Shown here piece after piece: positions 43,472 to 61,576 of a stretch of DNA of 64,000 bases (positions within the stretch are counted from its first letter, which is position 1; every line of letters starts with the position of its first letter). A program made the translations under genes and the position numbers. This stretch comes from Yponomeuta sedellus (taxonomy: Eukaryota > Arthropoda > Insecta > Lepidoptera > Yponomeutidae), in the NCBI GenBank assembly GCA_934045075.1, contig OW203732.1:20315889-20379888 (forward strand), written 5' to 3'. The notes below the pieces were generated by a model that was given only the letters and a program-made list of their open reading frames with translations, was not told the DNA's origin and ran no database searches.

Positions 43472-43478
43472 TATAAAA
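43472..43478 (+). promoter_or_regulatory. TATA box of the small secreted protein gene
   Basis: TATAAAA, 103 bases before the ATG at 43581. A second ATATAAA lies at 43491. The distance allows a 5' UTR of about 75 bases. Confidence 0.45.
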
Positions 43479-43580
43479 CCATCAGCCTCCATATAAATTC
43501 TAGACGCTTGTAATGTAACTCTAATTAGATCAAAAATAGTAGCAGGTTACACAGTAATATTTTTATCATTTAGTAGTAAA

Positions 43581-44666
43581 ATGAAACACGTGTCATTTTT
43601 ACTTCTTACGTTGTCTGTAATTTGTGTTTTAAATACTGCTACTGGAAAAAAACGGCTTCTTTATTTAGTAGGTAGGTATTGAATTCTTTGTTTTTTAAAT
43701 TACATAAAAAAAAATATTTATTCATGGACTTATTACACAGATCTCGTTAGCCCTATACTAAGTACAACTATATGACTTGTGTTATAGGTGCTAACTCGAC
43801 GATAGATTTAATACAATAAATACATAGATAACATCCGAGACTCGAGACAAACTAGAAAAGTTCGTTTCCTAGTTTGACCCGGCCGGGGATCGAACCCGAG
43901 ACCTATATTATGTATAGGTCTATTTGAAAAGTTGCAATACAACTCGCCAACTTTGAAGGAAAACATCCTAAGGAAAGCTGAGTATCAGAGGTGTTCACTC
44001 GCGGGATAGTTAAGCCCATACTCTCTTTCTCTCTCTGCGAGAATACACGTGCCCTGCAGTGGGAGGTTTATAAACTTCACAAATGCACGTAACTTAGAAA
44101 ACCACGTCATTGGTACATAAGATGAATCTTCCTTTCCTTTTTTATACACAATAAAGTGTTCTACATACTATGTCTTAGTTATTCCCTAAACTAATACATA
44201 GTTATATTTGAAACGGGTCAAATCGCGATTATTTATGAGGTGAAACGTAATTACTTTATTTCCCGACGTTTCGGCAGCCTTGCAGTTGCCGTGGTCACTG
44301 CTAGACTGAAGTGGCGAGTACAGTCAATTATTGGGGTTAGTCACAAAAATCACGATTAGACCCGTTTTATATATAACTAAGTGGTCTACCTTAGTTATAA
44401 ATAAAGCGGGTCTAATCGCGATTATCTGCTGGATTTGCACCCACGAGCTTCCAAGTAAAAAATCTGGTGCTCTACCGCTCCGCTTACATGGCTTATGTAA
44501 TTTAATATTGACAAATTTTTGGTTTACAGGAATTAAGACTACGATATTCCCAAAGGAGACCTCGCGTGTCGTGACCTCGGACGGGTGGCGATACCTGCCT
44601 ATCTCCCGACTGCAGAGACAAGCTGGGTGGCCCAGCCCTGTCTACGCACTCGAATCTATCACCTAA
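43581..44666 (+). CDS. Predicted small secreted protein, two exons, unknown function
   Basis: Exon 1 (43581-43671) encodes MKHVSFLLLTLSVICVLNTA followed by TGKKRLLYLV. This is a clean signal peptide (hydrophobic residues 4-17, small residues at the predicted cleavage near TATG) and then a basic GKKR. It ends TTAGTAG|GTAGGT. Exon 2 (44530-44666) begins after TTTGGTTTACAG and reads on in frame: GIKTTIFPKETSRVVTSDGW, then RYLPISRLQRQAGWPSPVYA, LESIT and stop. The joined product is 75 residues, about 53 after the signal. I recognise no family. GKKR just after the signal could be a prohormone-convertase site, or just a basic mature N-terminus. A TATA box precedes it; no AATAAA is seen soon after the stop. 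The intron carries a truncated family E SINE and a Penelope end. Splicing is inferred. Confidence 0.4.
43729..43905 (-). repeat. Family E SINE, head truncated
   Basis: Matches 34105-34300 (CACAGATCTCGTTAGCCC, GACCCGGCCGGGGATCGAAC) and ends within the T-arm; it lies in the intron of the small secreted gene. Confidence 0.75.
44220..44400 (-). mobile_element. Penelope-like terminal repeat remnant
   Basis: Minus strand: TGACCACGGCAACTGCAAGG, then CTGCCGAAACGTCGGGAAAT and a tail containing AATCGCGATTTGACCCG. The tail motif AATCGCGATTAGACCCG recurs at 44350-44425, so two partial copies may be joined. Confidence 0.55.
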
Positions 44667-44989
44667 ATACAGTACCTGAAGGACCATTACTGCTTGTTAA
44701 TTCAGTAGCAATGTTATATGAAATCTTATAAATGAAAATGAAATTTTATAGCAATGTTATAGATAACCAACTGTAAGTTTATTACAAAAAACTGAATAAT
44801 TTTCCTTGGTCCGCAATGAATCTCCTGAACTTCATTGAAAATCGTGTTAAAGGCTTCTTCTGGACAAACTCGGTCCGCCTTAGTCCACATACTCATCGAT
44901 GACCCTTGCAATGGCTAGATAGAGGTGAAGAGTAAACCCGATTGTTATAAAAGCATACCGTTAAGGCGAATGAGGTATTTTTTGACTAC
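44667..44989. other. No gene seen
   Basis: Possible 3' UTR of the small secreted gene in its first part (ATAAATG near 44729); the rest is unassigned. Confidence 0.3.
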
Positions 44990-44999
44990 GTCACTTTCG

Positions 45000-45192
45000 G
45001 TCTATATCACTTTCGGAGAAGGACTCTTTCGAACTATATAACTTTCGGAGAAGGACACTTTCGGACTATATCACTTTCGGAGAAGGACACTTTCGGAGAA
45101 GGACACTTTCGGACTATATCACTTTCGAAGAAGGACACTTTCGGACTGTATCTCGTTCGGAGAAGGACACTTTCGGACTAGGTCACTTTCTG
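45000..45192 (+). repeat. Minisatellite with 16/32-bp periodicity
   Basis: About 12 units alternating ACTATATCACTTTCGG and AGAAGGACACTTTCGG, each ending ACTTTCGG. One place has two AGAAGGAC units in succession, which indicates unequal exchange at the 16-bp level. Confidence 0.9.
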
Positions 45193-45199
45193 AGGAGGT

Positions 45200-45534
45200 C
45201 ATGTCCGTTTAAGTAGAATGCTAACAAATCATAGGTATACCAAATCCTACCTGTAGGTTAAAGCTAACTTCTGAAGTAAGTAGGAACTCTACTAATTAAA
45301 TTGTGACATACAAGTGAGCTGCTGTAATATTCCTTTATGAGTCTACCTGCATTGTCTACCTACAAAAGAACCTTCAAAGTGGGGTAGTAAGGAAAATGAT
45401 GATAATAAGTAGGTGTTAAAACTCGATAAAAATTTGATCTCATCCGTTGAAATTAAATATGCTACTATCAATCAGTATGACTATCAATATTGTATTCAAT
45501 ATAGTGATTTTTTTCTTTACAATATTCTCTTTGT
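45200..45534. other. No gene seen
   Basis: AT-rich, unassigned. Confidence 0.35.
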
Positions 45535-45605
45535 TACGTTTAGCCTCTAAATAGGTTTTAAAATGTTGTCCTTAGCACGGGTTAGTGCATTAAAAAGAAT
45601 ATAAT
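45535..45605 (+). repeat. Family A right-end fragment
   Basis: TTAGCCTCTAAATAGGTTTT and the tail GTTAGTGCATTAAAAAG. Confidence 0.75.
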
Positions 45606-45631
45606 CTGAGTATAAATATTTAAAATTCAAA

Positions 45632-45637
45632 TTTATT
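45632..45637 (-). terminator. Polyadenylation signal of the minus-strand protease
   Basis: AATAAA on the minus strand, 54 bases past the stop codon. Confidence 0.6.
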
Positions 45638-45690
45638 AATTATACACAATGCATTTTATGTGGAGGGCAACTCAATCCTGGCTCTGTTGC

Positions 45691-49975
<4,285 letters not shown>

Positions 49976-50116
49976 TTTGTCTTCCTTTCACGGAAAATTA
50001 GTTGTTGAATTATTTTGTTTGCAATATGAACTGAAGGTATAAAAAGAAGAGGAAAAATTGCTACTAGTTCTCGTAAGTACTCAAATCGGTATGCCTTCTG
50101 ATTCGTTGACCAGTCT

Positions 50117-50172
50117 TTTTATACTAATCACATATCACAGAGTTGCACGAGGGATAGTAAATCCCCGATAAG
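50117..50172 (-). promoter_or_regulatory. Promoter of protease copy 1: TATA box and GATA site
   Basis: Minus strand: TATAAAA (50123-50117) and GATAAG's complement context CTTATCGGGGAT (GATAAG on plus at 50167-50172). The whole 5' region through the 5' UTR aligns with the promoter of copy 2. Confidence 0.6.
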
Positions 50173-50336
50173 GGTAAGGTACTCGTAAAGGAACAAAGAT
50201 AGTCGTACAATATCTAAAAAAATGCTACTTTACCTTTAGATTAGAAACGAAATTAAATAAAATGAAAAGGTTTTATTCAAAGTAGCGCAGATACTGCGGC
50301 TTAATGAACGTTACAAGTCAAACTAGGTGTCCATTT

Positions 50337-50386
50337 CAAAATCTAGATCATTTTGGAGATTATTCTCCAAAATGATCTAGATTTTG
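50337..50386. repeat. Perfect hairpin, 23-bp arms
   Basis: CAAAATCTAGATCATTTTGG continues to GAGA, a 4-base TTAT loop, then the exact inverse. Confidence 0.9.
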
Positions 50387-50534
50387 TGACATGAGAGTTT
50401 GAGTTTGATGATATGAGAAAATATACAAAAAAACTGCAAAGTTATTCTTTTCAAATTCCTTAATTAACAGATTTTACGAAACTCATGCATTTTACATGCG
50501 TGAATTCCAGACATAATTGTCATCTAAATGATCA

Positions 50535-50804
50535 ATGTTGACTCTCCTTTACAAAATCCTTAGAAACTCTAGTGCGCCCGTGTACCTTCGGGAGAGATTT
50601 TCACTGTTGCTGCGGACCAGACCACAGCAAGCGTGTGATCTTAGAGCATTGCAAGTCCCAGTCTGCAACACTGAGTTCTACTCCACCTCATTTTCTGTGC
50701 GTGCTACTCATCAGTGGAACTCATTGCCGAGGGAAATCCGAGACAGTCCGTCTGTGTCACAGTTCCGTGCAAAACTGAAAGAGCACTTCCTTTCCAATGT
50801 ATAA
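50535..50804 (+). pseudogene. CR1/Jockey-type LINE, C-terminal ORF fragment
   Basis: An 89-residue frame: LYKILRNSSAPVYLRERFSL, then a long spacer and FYSTSFSVRATHQWNSLPRE, IRDSPSVSQFRAKLKEHFLS. The pattern (F..R....WN.LP..IR...S...F...LK..L) ends many CR1/Jockey reverse-transcriptase proteins. The rest of the element is absent upstream. Downstream 50805-51170 is an AT-rich 3' UTR ending in a CAAA repeat tail, so this is a typical 5'-truncated LINE insertion. Confidence 0.8.
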
Positions 50805-51172
50805 TACTTTTATTTATGTATTTTTTGTTTAAGTATGTTTATTATTCTCTAAATATGTATGTCTAGAATTAGGGATATGTATTTTATATACTATTTAAGT
50901 AGTTATAATTATGTACAATGTGTGTATATTAGTAAGTATCTATTGATGTCTATAGTAACAATTTTATCTATTAACTTGAAATAGGTGATTTTAGATTTAA
51001 TTTTTCTTGTTTAGCTATATTTGCCATCTCCCGCTCTCTGTTTTTTAGTCAGAATCTTTTTTAGGCTGGCTGAAAGAAATTTCTTTTGAAATAAGTGCGC
51101 CTTTGTACATCAACAGTTACCTGTTATTTAAGTTATTTTTCTGTTTCTTAATTTTTGTGCAATAAAGCGTCA

Positions 51173-51240
51173 AACAAACAAACAAACAAACAAACAAACA
51201 AACAAACAAACAAACAAAAAAATAAATAAACAAACAAATA
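51173..51240 (+). repeat. CAAA-repeat tail of the LINE
   Basis: About 12 CAAA units after GCAATAAAGCGT, then AAATAAATAAACAAACAAAT. Short tandem-repeat tails replace poly(A) in CR1-like elements. Confidence 0.8.
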
Positions 51241-51359
51241 TTTTAGTAGCTCTTTTGCCACAAAGTGTACTTTACACATTTTTTGAACCGCGCTTCAGTC
51301 AAACTTAATATATCTTCAGGGAATTTATTGTAGAAGCGTATACAATAGACTAGTTAGTA

Positions 51360-51475
51360 CTCTTTATTGTACACAACATAAAACAAAATACATAAAAAGG
51401 CTTACATATCTTAGTATTGCCGTATACAATTGGCGGTCTTATCGCTGAAAACGATCTCTTCTAGACTGCCTTGGG
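51360..51475 (-). repeat. Family I repeat
   Basis: CTCTTTATTGTACACAACAT through ACAATTGGCGGTCTTATCGC and GATCTCTTCTAGACTGCC. Copies lie at 37614, 58785, 59714 and, partly, 12167, 48042 and 55913. Read on minus it ends in AATAAAGAG, like a retroelement 3' tail. Confidence 0.65.
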
Positions 51476-51490
51476 ACAGATATAACTGAA

Positions 51491-51602
51491 AAATGAAGAG
51501 AATAGGTACCTACCTATTCTCTTCATTTGGGTACTATGTTACACGCTGTATCATTAAAGTTACCTAACTTTAATGATACAGCTTGTAACGTAGTACCCAA
51601 AT
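51491..51602. repeat. Two adjacent hairpins
   Basis: 51491-51528 is a perfect palindrome (AAATGAAGAGAATAGGTA, CC, inverse). Overlapping its end, 51525-51602 is a second with 36-bp arms (GGGTACTATGTTACACGCTG, TATCATTAAAGTT) and a 5-base loop. Confidence 0.85.
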
Positions 51603-51609
51603 GTATCCA

Positions 51610-52119
51610 GAAATGGGAGAGTTACTCGGACGGACGGAGAGACCGTCAAACGGGTGGAGATAATGAAGTGATTCTATATACAGTTTCGGTTTTCGTTTTG
51701 AGTTACAATCAACTTCATTTAGTCCAGTGCTATCCTCATCCAGACACTGCTCTTCTGCTTAGCGTATCGATGGCAAACCGTAGTGTTGTAATGATCTGCC
51801 ATCAGTGGGCCCGCTGATTGTTGCCCAGGGTGCTCCAGACACACAGACTCTGTGTGTACGTCGTTCGGAGAGGCTCCTTTTTATGCACTTTATGCAAGCA
51901 ATCTGCCGTAGATCGTCCTTCCAATGACCTGGTGGGTGTGTAACACTGAAAATGGAACTCCTAAAATCACGACCAATTGTTCCGAACGTAACCAATCAGT
52001 GAACATACTTTCACAATTACCCCAAAACTTACAAAACGGGTCTTGCACTTAACAACGTACTACAATTCAACGCCTTCGACACAAGAATGCAAGTATGGGT
52101 ACAACATAACAGGTATTTT
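51610..52119. other. No gene seen
   Basis: Antisense LINE-like traces around 51780-51990 (GTCCTTCCAATGACCTGGTG) but no clear frame. Confidence 0.35.
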
Positions 52120-52300
52120 ATATGACCCGCGATGATGATACTCAACCAAGGGGCCAAAACCGGGTTGGTGAAGGGTTGTAAGACAGTGGCCTTAATGTCA
52201 GAAGTTATTATGCCACCCATAAGGCCTTTGACACGGCGTAACGATTGTCATTAAATGACAGCGGGCACAATCTGCTTAACGTGCTTCGCAACGGAAGCAC
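52120..52300 (-). repeat. Family F fragment, diverged
   Basis: GGGTTGGTGAAGGGTTGTAA, GTCAGAAGTTATTATGCC and TAACGTGCTTCGCAACGGAA, truncated at both ends. Confidence 0.6.
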
Positions 52301-52719
52301 TTGGCATATTATGTCAAATTTATTTAATTACTTTTGTTACAGGTTGTGTGGATTTTTTGAATTCTTTGAGTTAAGTAGTAATGAACTTTCTCTTGATAAA
52401 GTTGAAACTCACCAAAACTGAAATCAACAGATCGGCCGTCATCCGGAGAGTATACAAATTTACTATTTAAAAATAACTGAAAGTTTGCTCTACTTATGTG
52501 AAAACCAATCAATTCATTATTCGTTACCAAAATGAAAAATTTACGAGACAACTTGTTGGAAAATAACAATTTTAGGGAATGCCTCAGGAAATCGTTACTT
52601 ATTCAAAGTTATCTGATGTTAAGTTATATACAAGCCGTGTTTTCAAAGAACTTCTTCCACTATCTTGGCAGATTCTGGAGTGGACATTATCTGTAACAAA
52701 AATACATGGGGAAATCATC
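52301..52719. other. No gene seen
   Basis: AT-rich, unassigned. Confidence 0.35.
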
Positions 52720-52995
52720 ATGGAAATCATCTATGGTAACTGAAGGATATATATAGAAGACTGATTCTGATTATTCGAAGACGAGAAACAGGTGGTAACT
52801 AAACTAAACTAAACTTCCGTGATGGAATTGTCGTTATATTATATTGTTACGAGACAATCTGTGTGCGATGGAGATCATCAATGCTAACTGAAGGATATAT
52901 AGAAGTCTGATTCTGATTGTTAGTGAATGAGAAACAGGCGAGTAATATTGCAATTGTTATGATGGAATTGTCCTTATATTATTTTTTTAAGAGAC
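52720..52995 (+). repeat. Two-copy tandem duplication, ~145-bp spacing
   Basis: ACTGAAGGATATATA, GACTGATTCTGATT, GAGAAACAGG and GATGGAATTGTC recur in order at about 52739 and 52879. Confidence 0.75.
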
Positions 52996-53690
52996 CCTAG
53001 TGTGCGAGTCAAACTCGTGCTTGGTATGTTTATTTTTATTATTATCTTTCTTATCGCACTGAATCGGTCGTTTCCTATAGAAGATGACAATTCTAATAAT
53101 CACAGTGATGTTGAAAATACTAATTGATGAGACGATTAAAGAGTCTTTCTCCGATACTAGAGGTGGATCCCATTTAGATTTTATCTACGATTTCCAAACC
53201 CTTGCGTACTGCCACTAGTCCTTTCAATTTATTCATCGTGCTGCAAAGTCCCGATCTTAAAATAATTATCTCAAGCAATGGTGTTAAATATCACAGTAGA
53301 ATTAACTTTTACTAAGGCGATGAAGTAAAACATTACTATCATCCGTTCTATAAAAGAACGGGATATTATATTTTATGGCAAACCCAATAATTTCTTCACA
53401 ATATGAAAATTATGAGAATGGTAAAACAAAGATATTTGAATTGCCGAGTTGAACCCTCGAGGTTATTTTTGTGGAGTTTTTACACCATGCATAAAGCCGA
53501 ATATTTCCGAAAGAAAGGAGTTTTACTCATCGATAATAAATTTTACTCAGCAGACAATTTTATTTCGGGAAATCGGGTCAAATACTGTCAGCTGATGCAT
53601 AACAACAATTTAGTATACATTAAACTGCTTTAATGTTTATTCACAAATGTTAAAGATATGTACGAAAGATAAAGAAAGAGAAGGGTGTCA
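52996..53690. other. No gene supported
   Basis: A 76-residue frame at 53403-53633 (MKIMRMVKQRYLNCRVEPSR) is AT-rich and shows no known motif, splice or promoter signal. Confidence 0.35.
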
Positions 53691-53905
53691 TGGTTGTGCA
53701 ATATCAAAGAGTAGACCGGTGTTAAAACCGCGGAGAAGCTATTCAGAATTGCACTGAACAGAGATCGCTGTAAAGAGCTGACTGCCAACCTCCAGTAATG
53801 GAGAGGCCTAGACTTTCGACCTTAGGCAGATTACTGGCAGTGGCTGGATGACTATGAGGATAAAAGCAAGTGGCGTCCGGAGAGGCCTATGGCCAGCAGA
53901 TAACG
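53691..53905 (+). mobile_element. Decayed LINE tail
   Basis: Weak resemblance to a LINE C-terminus (AACAGAGATCGCTGTAAAGA, GCTGACTGCCAACCTCCAGT) with stops throughout. Confidence 0.35.
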
Positions 53906-53919
53906 TGTCGGACTGATTC

Positions 53920-54265
53920 ATCATTATCGTCACCAACCCATTATGACCCCACGGGGCACGGGTCTCTTCCCTGAAGAACGTATAGGCCATACTCAACCAC
54001 GAGGGCCAAGTCCGGATTGGTAGAGGCTTGTAAGAATAGTGGCTGATCTTACTGTCTAGAAGTTTCAAGCCGCCCTGAGGCCTCTGACTTGGATCAACGA
54101 CTACCATCTATCGACAGCCGGCACCAACTGTTTAACGTGCCTTGCGAAGCACGGAACCTCTCGGAAAAATGCCACTAGCATTAGTCATAGACGGTCGCCT
54201 ATCCATGCACTGAACGCGCTTGCTGTTGCTTCTTCCTTCATCACCTTCGTGATCGTTTAAGTTCA
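53920..54265 (-). repeat. Family F 5S rRNA-derived SINE
   Basis: Antisense near full length; 5S-like part about 54185-54265 (GCGACCGTCTATGACTAATG and CACGAAGGTGATGAAGG on minus). It belongs to the same subfamily as 3441 and 29875 (GACCAGCCACT). Confidence 0.75.
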
Positions 54266-54289
54266 CTATAGCATATAAGATAACTCGAA

Positions 54290-54392
54290 CATGTAAAACC
54301 AAGAGCATCTGCTAACAAACTGTTATGCAGTTTAGCAGAAACCAACTTCTGTATTTTTTTGTATTTTTATTTGAATAAATGTTTTCAAAAAA
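54290..54392 (+). repeat. Family H repeat
   Basis: Second copy of 31966-32075 with the hairpin and TTTGAATAAATG end. Confidence 0.65.
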
Positions 54393-54620
54393 AAACTCAG
54401 GCAGCCGGGGCTACGAGCGATTCGGGCTGATTGGTTGATTGTAACTCAAAAGGAAAAATAAAACTTGTATCTAGGATGATTTTGTCAATCTGCCTGTCCG
54501 TTCGTCTGTCTGTCCTTCTCTTTGGCCGTCCATACGTTTATTTAACGAGTTAAACTTTTATTTCCAGATTTATTTAGGAATTCTGTTACTACCTGTATAC
54601 TTGGAGGTACAACAGCTTTC

Positions 54621-54931
54621 CAGAGTGCTTAGTGTGAGTTTTTTAACTACTCGATCGCGTTAACGTAAACTCATATTTCTATGGCATCGAGGAAGCGCCA
54701 CCTAGCGACAAGTATGGAAATTAAAATTGCTGAGTGTGAGTTGTAATGGTTTACGTTGAGAAGTGAACACGTTTACCAGCCAAAACACGAATAAACGCGA
54801 GTGCGAGTTGTACTGTGACAGCGTTTTGCCAGTTCGAACGGTTAACTTACTGTTACTCACTAATCAATGCTTGATTATCGCGGTAGTAAAGTTATTCGAT
54901 TGGACCTGTCAAACTCGCACTAAGCACTCTG
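54621..54931. mobile_element. 311-bp MITE upstream of protease copy 2
   Basis: Terminal inverted repeats CAGAGTGCTTAGTGTGAGTT (21 bp, one mismatch) at both ends, ending CTG. It lies about 40 bases upstream of the conserved protease promoter block. Confidence 0.75.
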
Positions 54932-54971
54932 AATAACAATTGTACGATTAACTTTTTTCCTTCACCTCACC

Positions 54972-55027
54972 CTTATCGGGGATCTACTAGCTCTCGCGCA
55001 ATCCAGTGATATGTGATTAGTATATAA
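54972..55027 (+). promoter_or_regulatory. Promoter of protease copy 2: GATA site and TATA box
   Basis: CTTATC (GATAAG on minus) at 54972-54977 inside CCTTATCGGGGATCTACTAG and TATATAA at 55021-55027. Spacing (about 45-50 bases) and surrounding sequence are shared with copy 1. Confidence 0.6.
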
Positions 55028-55168
55028 AGACTGGTCGACAAATCAGAAGGCATACCAATTTGAGTACTTACGAGAACTAGTAGCAATACTTCCTCTTCTT
55101 TTTATACCTTCACTTCATATTGCGAACAAAATAATTCAACAACAAATTTTCCGTGAAAGGAAGACAAA

Positions 55169-58546
<3,378 letters not shown>

Positions 58547-58613
58547 GCACCAGGGTCAGGATGGAGTTGCTCTCCACATATTCATATCACCATTCGAGAG
58601 ATTCTTTGTGGTA

Positions 58614-58619
58614 AATAAA
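58614..58619 (+). terminator. Polyadenylation signal of protease copy 2
   Basis: AATAAA, 68 bases past the stop codon. Confidence 0.6.
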
Positions 58620-58784
58620 TTTGCATGTTGAAGATTTACATTGACTTTTATTTCCATCTGCATAATGCGAGGTTTAATGAAAGACGGCTGTATTCGGCTT
58701 TCAATATATTTTTTATTTGGTATGGGACTCGATGGCATGCATCTATAGATGAAGCTACACCAGGCTTCAATGTTAGATAGATAG

Positions 58785-58905
58785 AGAACACTTTATGGCA
58801 CAACCAGAAAAAAAAATACAACCATGATTTCTTAAATCTCTGTAATGTTCAATTGGCGGTATTATCGCTAAGAGCTCTCCAGACAACCTATGGATGGAGA
58901 GAATT
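58785..58905 (-). repeat. Family I repeat
   Basis: GAGAACACTTTATGGCACAA, then CAATTGGCGGTATTATCGCT and GAGCTCTCCAGACAACCT. Confidence 0.6.
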
Positions 58906-59389
58906 ACTTGAAGAATATAGTCGGTAGACGTACAGTCGGTAGGTATAGTCGGTGGATGTACATAAATAATTAACTCGAAAATATATTGATACCAAGTAGC
59001 AAAAGAGAGCGAGAATGTAAGTATTTATTATTAAATACGATATATTGCACATATATTTAAATTATAATATACAAGGATACCTTAAAAAATAAATATTTAA
59101 CTTATACAATTAAATACATATAAGCAACAGTTTTCCAGTTAGGTTGTATCTGAAATCTTTAAGGCAACCTAGACCTTGAAAAAGATCACTGTAAGCAGAT
59201 GTAAGATTGTCACAGGTATTTATAGTAACTTTTTGTACTCTTTTTATTATTTTGAATGACATACAAGTATCACTACCTAGGATATCTTGGCCATTAACAT
59301 CAACAACTGAAATGTTATGTTATGTCTGTGTGTCTTTATTATTGCCTACTGGCAAAGTGCATCGACCGACAGTGGGTATAGTGTCATCA
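58906..59389. other. No gene seen
   Basis: Includes a short TCGGT-based repeat (AGTCGGTAGACGTACAGTCG, 58918-58955) and AT-rich sequence. Confidence 0.4.
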
Positions 59390-59589
59390 CTATAATTTAT
59401 GACGGCGTTTGGTTAGAACATCAGGTGCCAAATTAAGTTTGTTGAAAGTGTTCATTGAAAATACATTTGTATCCGCACCTGTGTCTAATAAGAAACTAAC
59501 ATTGTGATTATTAACCATCTAACTAGCTCGCCATTCGTTTGTTGCAATATTATTGACATGAATTGTATCATTATCTGGATTTTCTGACA

Positions 59590-59790
<201 letters not shown>

Positions 59791-60433
59791 ACAGGTGACG
59801 TGGAGTGGAATATTTTACTGTCAAATATATTTTTTAAAATTAAACTATGTATTAATATGTACAATAATTAATAATGTACCTGTATGTTACGACATACAAC
59901 AGCAAAATTGTTGTATTTTCCACACTTCTTGCATTTAACCCCTGTCGCTGGACATTTGAAGCGATGTTTTTGACCGCAGCAGTCACAGGTATCTTGTCTA
60001 GGGTTACTTGGCGGTCGTAAACTCCTCCTTGGCGCTGAACTACCCGGTCATGAATTACTGCCAGTCAGGTGGTCTTGAGTGTCTGGTATTTGCATTAGGA
60101 TTTGTACTCGAAGTAGTAGACTGCACTCTTCCGACCAAAGTACTGCTGTTATCCTCCAATGTCTTAGCCTGGTTTCGCGTAGTCTCGATGCTTCTAGCTA
60201 GCTCCATAGCTTCATCTAACGTTTTTGGTTTCTTAATGAGTATATTCTCTCGTAAAATACTGCTAGGTGGTCTTGAGTGTCTGGTATTTGCACTAGGATC
60301 TGTACTTGAAGTGGTAGACTGCACTCTTCCGACGAAAGTACCGCTGTTGTCCGCTAATGTCTTAGGCCTCATTCACATTTGCTTTATTTCCATGCTTATT
60401 AAGCATGCTTTACATAGATCTAGAATGGAATAG

Positions 60434-60660
60434 AGGTGCCAAAAGCGCCCTAAAGTGATTGCAAATCTTTAGGGGTTTCCGCGGGGGACTCGCGTGGTAA
60501 TAACGACCATATTTCTCTCTCTGTCTCTTTCTCTATCTGAGAAAAGGCCTGCACATTTATTTTATTTTTATGGTAACCCTAAAAAAATTGCTGTACCTCA
60601 CGGGTGTACTCTTGGCATCTCTATTCTATTCTAGATCTATGTAATCATGCTAAAAAATCA
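60434..60660. other. Repeat debris inside the gypsy remnant
   Basis: GGGGGACTCGCGTGG, TTTCTCTCTCTGTCTCTTTC and GAGAAAAGGCCTGCACATTT, a generic repeat also suggested near 44000-44070. Confidence 0.4.
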
Positions 60661-61233
60661 TGAAAATAAAGCAAATGTAAATCAGGCTTTAGCCTGGTTT
60701 CGCGTTGTCTCGCAGCTGACTACGCTAGCTCCATAGCTTCATATATCGTCTTTGATTTGTTTATGAGTATATTCTCTTTTATGTAGTGATTGGTCAGGTT
60801 TCAACTGACAACATCACGACCATCTTCCAGTGCACCTAAGTCACATTGTCTGCCGATACTTTGTAAATCGGTGATGATGAATGGTAGTCGTCTATAGACT
60901 CATCAGGGCCTTGTCGCTTGTTAAATAGCGTACGCCTTACCATTGTCAAATTTAGGTACCTTAAGTGTGTAATGGTACTCAAATTTCGTTACCAGTTGTT
61001 GGAAAGTTATCGTTTCCATATCCACATTGAAAATAAAATACCGTGAGTGCGTCTGTGCCTATGAAGTGAGGCAAAATGGTGACCTTCCGACTATTATATT
61101 TGTTGTCTAAGTTGTTCGCTCGAAGATATATCTTTAATTGTGTCATCCAATGTTTCCATGTAACTGCCATATTACTGTTCCGTAGGTCTAGAGGTCCAAG
61201 AGATCCTGACCCAATGATCAGTTGTGCCGGCAT

Positions 61234-61565
61234 AGAAAATAGTTCTCATCATGGCTTAGTGACTGAACCATTTTCGTTGGCTGTGATGGCGTTGGCTTTT
61301 TTTCTTGTGACACCATATTAGATACATGGTTGCGATAAATATCACTCCATTCTTTTAATTTATCTTTGTTTATATTAAAAAAATACCTAGTGCGTGTGTG
61401 CCGGGCGGCGGCCATAGCAGATAGTGATGCTATATGTAATAGGCTAAAGGTATCACGATAACTTCCGACAAGAAAGGCTTGAAAATGTTCTATAATATCG
61501 TCTCAGTATGCCGGATGGGTAGGCAGAAGCCTGTTTGCTATGATGATGAACATCTTTTGCTTCAT
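61234..61565. other. No gene seen
   Basis: Possibly more Gag leader (CCATGTATCTAATATGG) but no clear motif. Confidence 0.35.
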
Positions 61566-61576
61566 CAACAATCATT

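Noticed and set aside
45000..45192. CRISPR-like array
   Set aside because: Units are contiguous and alternating with no unique spacers, in a eukaryotic genome.
53403..53633. 76-residue plus-strand frame
   Set aside because: AT-rich, no motif, no promoter or splice evidence; expected by chance in 64 kb.
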